Assembly: GCA_964369405.1 (NCBI GenBank)
Contig: CAYJGB010000040.1
Coordinates: 1-13,492, forward strand
Source: CAYJFG01 sp964369405
GTDB lineage: Bacteria; Bacillota; Clostridia; Oscillospirales; Acutalibacteraceae
Length of the DNA stretch: 13,492 nt
Direction: 5' to 3'
Shown here: piece by piece, positions 8,092 through 13,492 of the stretch
Layout: each line of letters begins with the position of its first letter
Numbering within the stretch: the stretch's first letter is position 1
The notes under the pieces: generated by a model
The model's input: the letters and a program-made list of their open reading frames with translations, nothing else
The model's database searches: none
Told to the model about the DNA's origin: nothing
Translations under genes and position numbers: made by a program

Positions 8092-8922
8092 TTATTTTAT
8101 GCTCATAAACGCTGCCATTCCTCCACGCTTACCTTTTGTTTCTCTATGCGACCACAATAGCTCACTATTACATTTTGTACATAAATCACTTATTACTATA
8201 TTGCTTTCTTTAACTCCTGACTTTAATACTATTTGTCTATTTGCTTCTAGTAAATCTAGCATATATTTTCCGTTTTCTTTTTTTTCTATAAATCTATCTG
8301 TATTTAAATCTTTCATTTCCTTAAAATGTTTACAACATTCTTCGTCTACTTCATAACAACACTGAGATATTGCAGGTCCTATTGCAACTATTATATCTTC
8401 TGCTTGACTGCTATAGTTTTCTTCCATACTTTTAATCACTTCTTGACCTATTCTTTTTACTGTTCCTCTCCATCCAGCATGTGCAAGCCCTATAACTTTT
8501 TTATTTGTATCTACAAAATACAATGGTGTACAATCAGCATAATACGTTACTAATGTTACATTCTTCTCATTTGTTATTAAAGCATCTACACTTTCCATAT
8601 CTCGTGGCTTAGTTATCCCTATTCCTCTTTCACTACTAGTTACACATCTCACCACACTATTATGGTCTTGTGCAGAGGCTACTAATGTTTCAAAATCAAA
8701 ACCTACACTACTACATAACTTTTTATAATTCTCAATTACATTTTCCTTGCTATCTCCTCTTCCAAAACTTAAGTTCATACTTTCAAACTCACCTTCACTT
8801 ACTCCTCCTAGTCTTGTTGAAAAGCAGTGTTTTACAAATTCTATTTCATCTATCTTCTTGTATGTTAAATATGGTGTACTATCTGCATTTTTTAAATTCA
8901 TTACATTACTTTCAAATCTCAT
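8092..8922 (-). CDS. pgeF: Peptidoglycan editing factor / LACC1-type purine nucleoside phosphorylase
   Basis: A 276-residue member of the YfiH/YlmD (LACC1) family. Known members are multi-copper-oxidase-like purine nucleoside phosphorylases/adenosine deaminases, and the E. coli protein removes wrongly built muropeptide precursors. The metal/catalytic triad is present: H87 (QDHNSV), C131 (YADCTPLYF) and H148 (LAHAGWRG). FSTRLGGVS at about 34-42, GPAISQCCYEV and the C-terminal SHRETKGKRGG are also family signatures. The length is typical. The ATG is preceded by AGGAGG at about 10 nt. It is the first gene of the operon with the HprK-like kinase and the lipoprotein, transcribed from the promoter at 8962-8990. 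Nothing in the family explains a link to the kinase. In many Bacillota the gene sits near cell-division genes instead. Confidence 0.94.
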   Translation of the reverse strand: MRFESNVMNLKNADSTPYLTYKKIDEIEFVKHCFSTRLGGVSEGEFESMNLSFGRGDSKENVIENYKKLCSSVGFDFETLVASAQDHNSVVRCVTSSERGIGITKPRDMESVDALITNEKNVTLVTYYADCTPLYFVDTNKKVIGLAHAGWRGTVKRIGQEVIKSMEENYSSQAEDIIVAIGPAISQCCYEVDEECCKHFKEMKDLNTDRFIEKKENGKYMLDLLEANRQIVLKSGVKESNIVISDLCTKCNSELLWSHRETKGKRGGMAAFMSIK

Positions 8923-8956
8923 TATAATAAATCCTCCTGTAATATTTTTCTTTATC

Positions 8957-8986
8957 TTTACATTATAATAAATTTAATGTTATAAT
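8957..8986 (+). promoter_or_regulatory. Promoter of the Cys-rich protein/SDR operon
   Basis: TTTACA (8957-8962), an 18-bp spacer and a perfect TATAAT (8981-8986). The start would be near 8993, about 29 nt before the ATG at 9022. Its -35 touches the minus promoter's -10, and its -10 overlaps the minus promoter's -35. Confidence 0.65.
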
Positions 8987-8990
8987 ACAA
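8962..8990 (-). promoter_or_regulatory. Promoter of the pgeF operon
   Basis: On the minus strand TTGTAT (8990-8985), a 17-bp spacer and a perfect TATAAT (8967-8962). Transcription would start near 8955, about 33 nt before the pgeF ATG. The -35 is a weaker match. It occupies the same DNA as the plus-strand promoter at 8957-8986, so the two cannot be bound at once. Confidence 0.65.
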
Positions 8991-9021
8991 GAATAAAATA
9001 GACTTTAAAAGAGGTTAAATT

Positions 9022-9234
9022 ATGAAATTTTATAGACTTTTTGGCAATAACATAGAACCTAACTGCGATTTTTGTGATAATTGTGAAAAAGCAGACGATA
9101 TAATTAAAATATGTAAAGCTAAAAAAGAAATTATAAACGGTAAATGCAGAGGTTTTAAATATAATCCACTACTTAGAGTACCTACACAAGTTTCTAATCT
9201 ACCAAAATATGACCCAAAAGATTTTGAACTATAA
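9022..9234 (+). CDS. Small Cys-rich hypothetical protein (70 aa)
   Basis: A 70-residue protein preceded by AAAGAGG at 7 nt from its ATG. Five cysteines lie at residues 15, 18, 21, 31 and 42, the first three spaced as C-x2-C-x2-C, with C-K and KCRGFKYNPL following. This suggests a small metal-binding or redox-active fold. The C-terminal part (RVPTQVSNLPKYDPKDFEL) is proline-containing and polar. No membrane segment or signal peptide is visible. I know of similar short proteins in clostridia ending their Cys-rich part with a K-C-R-x-F-x-Y-x-P-L pattern, but not of any function. The gene is followed after 19 bp by the SDR gene, and the two are very likely co-transcribed. Confidence 0.8.
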   Translation: MKFYRLFGNNIEPNCDFCDNCEKADDIIKICKAKKEIINGKCRGFKYNPLLRVPTQVSNLPKYDPKDFEL

Positions 9235-9253
9235 TAACTATGGAGGTTTTTAA

Positions 9254-9961
9254 ATGGATTTTAGTAATAAAGTAGTTGTAGTTACTGGTGGAGCAAGTGG
9301 TATTGGAAAATCTATATGTGAAGAGTTTGAAAAAGCTAATGCTTATGTTTGTAATATAGATATCAAAGAAAACTCTTACTATACAGGGGATATATCTAAA
9401 AAAGAAGTATTAGAAGATTTTTCTAAAAAAATTATTTCTGAATATGGTAAGGTTGATTATTTGATTAATAATGCATTACCACAAATGAAAGGTATAGATA
9501 ACTGTTCATATGAAGAATTTAATTATGCTTTAAATGTAGGCATAACAGCACCGTTTTACTTAACAAAGTTATTTTTACAATATTTTAGTAGTAATGCTTC
9601 AATAGTAAATATATCTTCTAGCAGAGATAGAATGAGTCAACCTCAAACTGAAAGCTACACCAGTGCAAAAGGTGGAATAAGTGCATTAACACATTCGCTA
9701 GCTGTTAGTTTAAAAGGGCATGTTCGAGTTAATTCAATATCACCAGGTTTTATAAATACTACTAATGAACAGCTAAGTAGCACTGATATTTCTCAGCATT
9801 TAGTAAATAAAGTTGGAACTCCTTTAGATATTGCAAATATGGTTTTATTTTTATGTAGTGATAAAGCAAGTTTTATAACAGGCGAAAACATATGTATTGA
9901 CGGAGGAATGACTAAACAAATGATATATTCTGATGATTTTGGTTGGTCGTTAAATGAATAA
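9254..9961 (+). CDS. Short-chain dehydrogenase/reductase (SDR) family oxidoreductase
   Basis: A 235-residue classical SDR. The cofactor motif TGGASGIG is at 11-18 and the structural NNA at 72-74. The catalytic residues are N94 (ALNVG), S122 (in NISSS), Y135 and K139 (YTSAK). SPGFINT and ITGENICIDGG near the end are typical of the family. An acidic residue at the end of the second strand (NIDIKE, D36) favours NAD(H) over NADP(H). GGAGG (9242-9246) lies 7 nt before the ATG. The substrate cannot be told from sequence; members reduce or oxidise sugars, steroids, acyl-ACP and others. It is the second gene after the Cys-rich protein gene. No clear intrinsic terminator follows; 9962-10008 is plain A/T-rich DNA. 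Confidence 0.93.
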   Translation: MDFSNKVVVVTGGASGIGKSICEEFEKANAYVCNIDIKENSYYTGDISKKEVLEDFSKKIISEYGKVDYLINNALPQMKGIDNCSYEEFNYALNVGITAPFYLTKLFLQYFSSNASIVNISSSRDRMSQPQTESYTSAKGGISALTHSLAVSLKGHVRVNSISPGFINTTNEQLSSTDISQHLVNKVGTPLDIANMVLFLCSDKASFITGENICIDGGMTKQMIYSDDFGWSLNE

Positions 9962-10008
9962 ATACTTATATTAAACACATTAAACCAATTTTAATTTTAA
10001 AAAACCTA

Positions 10009-10037
10009 TTGACTTTTGATTTATATACATATATAAT
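10009..10037 (+). promoter_or_regulatory. Promoter of the T-box-trpBA unit
   Basis: TTGACT (10009-10014), a 17-bp spacer and TATAAT (10032-10037). The predicted start near 10044 falls just before the base of T-box stem I, as expected for a leader-controlled gene. Confidence 0.88.
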
Positions 10038-10043
10038 TATGAC

Positions 10044-10320
10044 AATACAAACAAACCTTTGAGCAAGATTAGTAAAAAACTGGTTAATTTTTAGAGAGCA
10101 GTCGGTTGGTGAAAGCACTGCAATTATTGTTTTTGAATGGACTTGTGAGGGCTGTCTGAAAAATTAGCTTTTATTAGGACTAGACGGGGTTTCCTTTACC
10201 GTTATCATTAAGGAGCATATTATTTGTATGTAAAGTGGGCGATTTATCGTCAATTTGGGTGGTACCGCAGAAGTTTACAAGCTTTTGTCCCTTTATAGGG
10301 ATAAATAGCTTGTTTTTTTA
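10044..10320 (+). promoter_or_regulatory. T-box riboswitch, tryptophan specifier (UGG)
   Basis: A tRNA-sensing leader that lets transcription continue when uncharged tRNA-Trp binds. Stem I can be folded: CCU...CAAG (10056-10066) pairs with CUUG...AGG (10142-10150) with a GA-type kink between. Above it is the specifier loop with AGUA (10071-10074) on the left and GAAUGGA (10135-10141) on the right. The next helix is AAAAAC with GUUUUU. Distally come the AGAGAG bulge (10093-10098) and the GGUUGGUG terminal segment. The specifier codon is UGG at 10138-10140, followed by a purine. Typical stem III sequence CCGTTATC is at about 10199. The antiterminator T-box GGGTGGTACCGC is at 10257-10268, and its UGGU bulge would pair with the tRNA acceptor end. 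The specifier assignment rests on alignment to the usual loop plus the downstream trpB gene. Confidence 0.93.
10277..10320 (+). terminator. T-box regulatory terminator
   Basis: ACAAGCT (10277-10283) pairs with AGCTTGT (10307-10313), and above it TTTGTCCC pairs with GGGATAAA around a short loop with one bulged base. A T run follows (10313-10319). The GUCCC strand of this hairpin can instead pair with the GGG of the T-box motif to form the antiterminator, which is the switch. It lies 36 bp before trpB. Confidence 0.92.
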
Positions 10321-10355
10321 TTTATCTTAATAATCAAACAAAAGGATGTGTCAAG

Positions 10356-11540
10356 ATGAAAAATGGAAAATTTGGTGTGCATGGTGGACAGTTTGTGCCA
10401 GAAATGCTTATGGGAGCAATGAACGAACTTACTAGTTCTTATGAACATTATTCTAAAGACCCAGAATTTATAGAGGAATTTGAAACTCTACTACGTGAAT
10501 ACGCTGGTAGACCTTCACTTCTATACTATGCTGAGAAGATGACTAAAGATTTAAATGGTCCTAAAATCTATTTAAAAAGAGAAGATTTAAATCATACTGG
10601 TTCTCATAAAATCAATAATGTTTTAGGTCAAGTCCTACTTGCTAAGAAAATGGGTAAAAAACGAGTTATTGCTGAAACTGGTGCTGGTCAACATGGTGTT
10701 GCTACTGCTACTGCTGCGGCTCTCATGGGTTTAGAATGTGAAATTTATATGGGTAAGGAAGATACAGATAGACAATCACTAAATGTTTATAGAATGCGTC
10801 TACTTGGTGCTAAAGTTCACGCCGTTACTTCTGGTACTCAAACTCTAAAAGATGCTGTAAATGCTGCTATGTGCGAGTGGTTACACCGTATTTCTGATAC
10901 TCACTACGTTTTAGGCTCTGCTGTAGGACCTCACCCGTTCCCTACTATTGTTAGAGATTTTCAAGGTATCATTAGCAAAGAGATAAAGGCTCAAATTCTT
11001 GAAAAAGAAGGAAGACTTCCAAACGCTGTAGTTGCTTGTGTCGGCGGCGGTAGTAATGCTATTGGTGCTTTTAGTGAGTTTATTGATGATAAAGATGTTA
11101 GATTAATCGGCTGTGAAGGCGCTGGTCTTGGTGCAGATACTGAAAAGCACGCTGCTACTATGACAAAAGGTACTTTAGGTGTTTTCCATGGTATGAAAAC
11201 TTACTTTTGTCAAGATGAATATGGTCAAATCAGCCCTGTATATTCTATATCAGCCGGACTAGACTATCCAGGTGTAGGCCCTGAGCATGCTCATTTACAC
11301 GATATTGGCAGAGCTGAATATTATCCTATTACTGACGAAGAAGCTGTTAATGCGTTTGAATATTTATCAATTACAGAAGGTATAATACCTGCAATTGAAA
11401 GTTCTCATGCTGTAGCATATGCACTTAAACTAGCTAAGACTATGGAAAAAGATGAAATTATGGTTATTAATTTATCAGGTAGAGGCGATAAAGATGTTGC
11501 TGCAATAGCAAGATATAGAGGTGAAAATATATATGAATAA
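10356..11540 (+). CDS. trpB: Tryptophan synthase beta subunit
   Basis: A 394-residue PLP enzyme joining indole and L-serine to make L-tryptophan; the length matches the usual TrpB1 form (Salmonella 397). The PLP lysine is K85 in HTGSHKINN, the catalytic Glu is E107 in AETGAGQHG, the phosphate-binding loop is VACVGGGSNAIG, and the pyridine-contacting serine lies in NLSGRGDKD near the end. LGSAVGPHPFP and GLDYPGVGPEH, the COMM-region and channel segments, are intact. The start follows AAAGGATG. It is controlled by the Trp T-box upstream and overlaps trpA by 8 bp, so the two are translationally coupled. No feature suggests loss of function. It should work alone on indole, but whether it receives indole from TrpA is doubtful (see trpA). 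Confidence 0.98.
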   Translation: MKNGKFGVHGGQFVPEMLMGAMNELTSSYEHYSKDPEFIEEFETLLREYAGRPSLLYYAEKMTKDLNGPKIYLKREDLNHTGSHKINNVLGQVLLAKKMGKKRVIAETGAGQHGVATATAAALMGLECEIYMGKEDTDRQSLNVYRMRLLGAKVHAVTSGTQTLKDAVNAAMCEWLHRISDTHYVLGSAVGPHPFPTIVRDFQGIISKEIKAQILEKEGRLPNAVVACVGGGSNAIGAFSEFIDDKDVRLIGCEGAGLGADTEKHAATMTKGTLGVFHGMKTYFCQDEYGQISPVYSISAGLDYPGVGPEHAHLHDIGRAEYYPITDEEAVNAFEYLSITEGIIPAIESSHAVAYALKLAKTMEKDEIMVINLSGRGDKDVAAIARYRGENIYE

Positions 11541-12273
11541 TACAAGAGAAATATTTAAAAACAAAAAAGCATTTATACCATTTATAACAGCAGGCGACCC
11601 TAGCCTAGATATGACTAAAGATATAATCATAGCATTAGGTGAAAGTGGTGCTGATTTAATACAAATCGGTATTCCATTTTCAGACCCTATAGCAGAAGAT
11701 GCTGTAATAAAAGAGGCAGATTTCCAAGCGTTAAAAGCTGGAGTTACTAGCGATAAAATATTTGATGCAATAAAAGAAGCTAGAAAAGTAACAGATGTAC
11801 CAATAGCGTTTTTATCATATATGAATCCTATATTTGTATATGGAGTTGAAAAATTCTTAAAACAATGCAAAGAAAACTCTATCTGTGCAATAATCGTACC
11901 TGATGTACCTTATGAAGAGAGAGAAGAGCTTTTACCTTATTGTGAAAAATATGATATAGATTTAATTAATTATGTAGCTATAAACGAAAAAGAGAGAATG
12001 CAAACTATGTGTAAGAACTCAACTGGTTTTATATATTGTATTCCTGCATTTATGCCATTACCTGAATTAATAAATACAGTTAGAGAAGTTAGCGATATTC
12101 CAATAATACTACCAATGAGTGTTAGTGTAGAGAACCCTAACAAAGAGGTTTTAGCACTAGTTGATGGAATTGTTGAAGAATGTATGGTTGTGAAGCTTGT
12201 TAAAAAATACAAAGGTGATTGCATTGAGCCAATTAAACAATACATTAAAGAGATGAAAACGATAGTAAAATAA
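11533..12273 (+). CDS. trpA: Tryptophan synthase alpha subunit homologue lacking the canonical active site
   Basis: A 246-residue TIM-barrel protein clearly of the TrpA family: KKAFIPFITAGDPSL (11-25), IPFSDP (47-52), LSYMNPIFVYG (94-104) and IVPDVPYEER (121-130). In TrpA the catalytic Glu (Salmonella E49) lies in ELGVPFSDP; here it is Gln (Q44 in LIQIGIPFSDP). The catalytic Asp (D60, ADGP) is Glu (E55, AEDA). Loop 6, SRSGVTG in the family, is replaced by IPAFMPLP (170-177). The phosphate-binding GFGIS becomes PMSVS (194-198), and GSAIV becomes ECMVV (216-220). So substrate binding and the usual indole-glycerol-phosphate cleavage look lost, while the loop that contacts TrpB is kept. The ATG at 11533 is preferred (AGAGGTG about 9 nt before) over an in-frame GTG at 11521 that lacks proper spacing. 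The stop codon lies inside the inverted repeat that follows. The reading frame is intact throughout, so this is not an obvious pseudogene. Confidence 0.9.
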   Translation: MNNTREIFKNKKAFIPFITAGDPSLDMTKDIIIALGESGADLIQIGIPFSDPIAEDAVIKEADFQALKAGVTSDKIFDAIKEARKVTDVPIAFLSYMNPIFVYGVEKFLKQCKENSICAIIVPDVPYEEREELLPYCEKYDIDLINYVAINEKERMQTMCKNSTGFIYCIPAFMPLPELINTVREVSDIPIILPMSVSVENPNKEVLALVDGIVEECMVVKLVKKYKGDCIEPIKQYIKEMKTIVK

Positions 12274-12422
12274 ACACTTTACGGTCGCCCGCTGGTCGAA
12301 ACTTTAAGTTTCGACCCAAAAGACACCAACACCCTCCTATAAAAACTATAGAGGTAGTGTTGGTGTCTTTGCATTTAAATCTTCGATTTAAATGAGCGGG
12401 CGACCGTAAAATGTTTATTTTA
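12266..12422. repeat. 157-bp four-arm inverted-repeat element
   Basis: Outer arms of 28 bp (12266-12293 and 12395-12422) are complementary apart from one position, which is a G-U wobble if read on the minus strand; their cores contain ACGGTCGCCCGCT. Between them lie three hairpins placed almost without spacers. Hairpin A (12294-12316) has 11-bp arms. Hairpin B (12319-12370) has 14-bp arms plus an inner CCTC/GAGG helix. Hairpin C (12372-12394) has 9-bp arms around CTTCG. As DNA this is a cruciform; as RNA it is a four-way junction. The outer ends are TA on both sides, which would fit a TA target duplication, but the palindrome makes that uninformative. It covers the trpA stop codon and lies between convergent genes. 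It could be a MITE-like or dispersed palindromic repeat that also serves as a two-way terminator. No transposase is present. Confidence 0.85.
12319..12370. terminator. Candidate bidirectional terminator between trpA and the collagen-like gene
   Basis: The strongest inner hairpin of the element has a 14-bp stem, AAAGACACCAACAC (12319-12332) with GTGTTGGTGTCTTT (12357-12370), capped by an 8-bp bulged helix. A-rich and T-rich flanks on the two sides (CAAAA before, TCTTT after) resemble a bidirectional intrinsic terminator, but the T runs are short (TCTTT on plus, TCTTTT on minus). No other terminator is seen for either convergent transcript. Confidence 0.5.
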
Positions 12423-12448
12423 AGTTCTAAAGTTATCTTTAAAACCTC

Positions 12449-13492
12449 TTATTCTTCTAAAAATTGTATTACTGTCACGTCTTCTAAGCATACAAGTGCA
12501 ACCTCAAAAATCCCATTATCTTCATAAGATAAAAGTACACTTGATAATCCTGTAGCTTCTATAGTTTTAACTGCTGATGTTGGAAGAATTTCAGTTTTTA
12601 AACTTGCAATCACACCTACTGTATGATTTTCTGCTTGTTTACGCTCAACTATCAATCGTAATTTCTCACCTGTTGTATTGGTAAAGCTACAAATATCTAC
12701 TCTCTTTGCTATTGTGTCGCATTTTGAATCATTACAGTTGCACGCAGAGTCCAAATAATATTCATAATTACAGCTTGCAGGCATATCAATAATACTGTTA
12801 TATTGTGTAACCGCTAATATTTCTGGGCATACATCACACGAACCACAATCATGACAGCAATTAAGTGTTTGACCTAATACTACACGTAGTAAACTAATAA
12901 AAGTTTCTCTTTCTTGCTCTGTTGTAAAGCTAAGATATACTGCTTCAAACTTACACATAGGTACAACAATACCATCTTCAAATTCAACAGACCACGTATT
13001 ATAAATCTGAGCTGGTGTTTCCTCTGTACTAGATACAGTTAATTCAAATGGTGCATTGATTGTTGCATCAAAAATAAATTCATTTTCTAATAGAAAATCT
13101 ATAACTTTACCAAAAGTAATTTCACACGGACAAACCGACCCTCCTGAACGACCTTGAGGCCCTTGTGCACCTGTAGCACCTATAGACCCTTGTGGACCTT
13201 GCGGACCAGTTGGCCCTGGTTGACAACAGCAACAACCAGAGTCACCTTTTGGTCCCATAGGACCTTGCGGTCCTGTTGCTCCTGTAGGCCCTTGAGGTCC
13301 TACTGCACCTGTATCACCTCTAGGTCCAATAGCTCCTGTATCACCTTTTTGTCCTTGTGCCCCTGTTGCTCCAGTATCACCTTTTGCTCCTTGTGCTCCT
13401 GTGTCTCCTTTTTCTCCTGCTGGACCTTGTGGTCCTGTTGCTCCTGTATCACCTTTTGCTCCTTGAATTCCTGCTATCCCCTGTGGGCCTAT
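12449..13492 (-). CDS. Collagen-like Gly-X-Y repeat protein with Cys-rich C-terminal domain (5' end beyond window)
   Basis: The open frame runs without a stop from the right edge to the stop at 12449-12451, giving 347 visible residues; an internal Met at 13258 is not the start. The visible N-terminal part is 28 unbroken Gly-X-Y triplets rich in GDT, GAT, GPQ and GAK, then an interruption GCCCCQP (visible residues 86-92), then 8 more triplets. The C-terminal domain of about 230 residues has no Gly-X-Y repeats. It starts with CPCE and carries a cluster CCHDCGSCDVCPE (visible 212-224) and further cysteines in SACNCNDSKC. Collagen-like proteins of this kind in Bacillota are often spore-surface (exosporium BclA-type) or cell-surface filaments whose C-terminal domain trimerises. 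That role is inferred, since the N-terminus is not visible. The gene is convergent with trpA across the inverted-repeat element. Confidence 0.9.
   Translation of the reverse strand: MGPQGIAGIQGAKGDTGATGPQGPAGEKGDTGAQGAKGDTGATGAQGQKGDTGAIGPRGDTGAVGPQGPTGATGPQGPMGPKGDSGCCCCQPGPTGPQGPQGSIGATGAQGPQGRSGGSVCPCEITFGKVIDFLLENEFIFDATINAPFELTVSSTEETPAQIYNTWSVEFEDGIVVPMCKFEAVYLSFTTEQERETFISLLRVVLGQTLNCCHDCGSCDVCPEILAVTQYNSIIDMPASCNYEYYLDSACNCNDSKCDTIAKRVDICSFTNTTGEKLRLIVERKQAENHTVGVIASLKTEILPTSAVKTIEATGLSSVLLSYEDNGIFEVALVCLEDVTVIQFLEE

Noticed and set aside
6958..8968. Plus-strand Leu/Phe/Ser-rich frames opposite the lipoprotein, kinase and pgeF genes
   Set aside because: They are the A/T-rich shadow of the minus-strand operon, without ribosome binding sites and with low-complexity composition.
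11521..11532. GTG at 11521 as the trpA start
   Set aside because: The ribosome binding site AGAGGTG overlaps it and is spaced for the ATG at 11533, which also gives the usual TrpA N-terminus.
11475..12245. Minus-strand frames opposite trpB and trpA (131 and 91 codons)
   Set aside because: They are antisense shadows of trpA, which matches its family along the full length.
12266..12422. The element as a tRNA or known riboswitch because of its cloverleaf-like layout
   Set aside because: The arms are far longer than tRNA arms, and no T-loop, anticodon or CCA-end signature is present. It also follows genes rather than preceding one.
13093..13492. Repetitive DNA at the right end as a CRISPR array or tandem repeat
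   Set aside because: The repetition is the 9-nt Gly-X-Y codon periodicity of a continuous reading frame, with no unique spacers.

Overview
The window is low-GC DNA with the hallmarks of a Bacillota genome, most likely a spore-forming or related anaerobe of the Clostridia. The evidence is Gram-positive type RpoB/RpoC sequences, strong AGGAGG-like ribosome binding sites, near-consensus sigma-A promoters, a T-box riboswitch and a collagen-like surface protein. The species cannot be named from sequence alone.

Left part (1-6447, all minus strand): the 5' part of rpoC, complete rpoB, and then, where rplL normally lies, an independent neurotransmitter:sodium symporter (NSS) gene. rpoB has its own TTGACA-N17-TACAAT promoter and a leader of about 150 nt. 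The transporter has its own promoter and terminator. Middle (6605-8990, minus): a three-gene operon of pgeF (peptidoglycan editing factor), an HPr-kinase-like P-loop kinase and a lipoprotein. It is driven from a promoter superimposed on the oppositely directed promoter of the next operon.

Right part (8957-12273, plus): a small Cys-rich protein gene and an SDR oxidoreductase gene, then a separate transcription unit with a promoter, a tryptophan-specifier T-box riboswitch, trpB and trpA. TrpB is intact. TrpA keeps the family fold and the loop facing TrpB, but has lost both catalytic acids (Glu49 to Gln, Asp60 to Glu) and the glycine-rich phosphate-binding segments. This looks like a conserved but catalytically altered alpha subunit, and it is the most interesting observation here. 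If the reading is right, this trpBA pair may make Trp from indole plus serine, with TrpA acting as an allosteric partner or doing something new. No other trp biosynthetic gene is in the window.

Directly after trpA, and including its stop codon, is a 157-bp element with 28-bp inverted repeats enclosing three further perfect or near-perfect hairpins (a four-way-junction or cruciform layout). It separates trpA from a convergent gene for a collagen-like Gly-X-Y protein with a Cys-rich C-terminal domain, which runs off the right edge. No tRNA, rRNA, CRISPR array or transposase gene was seen.
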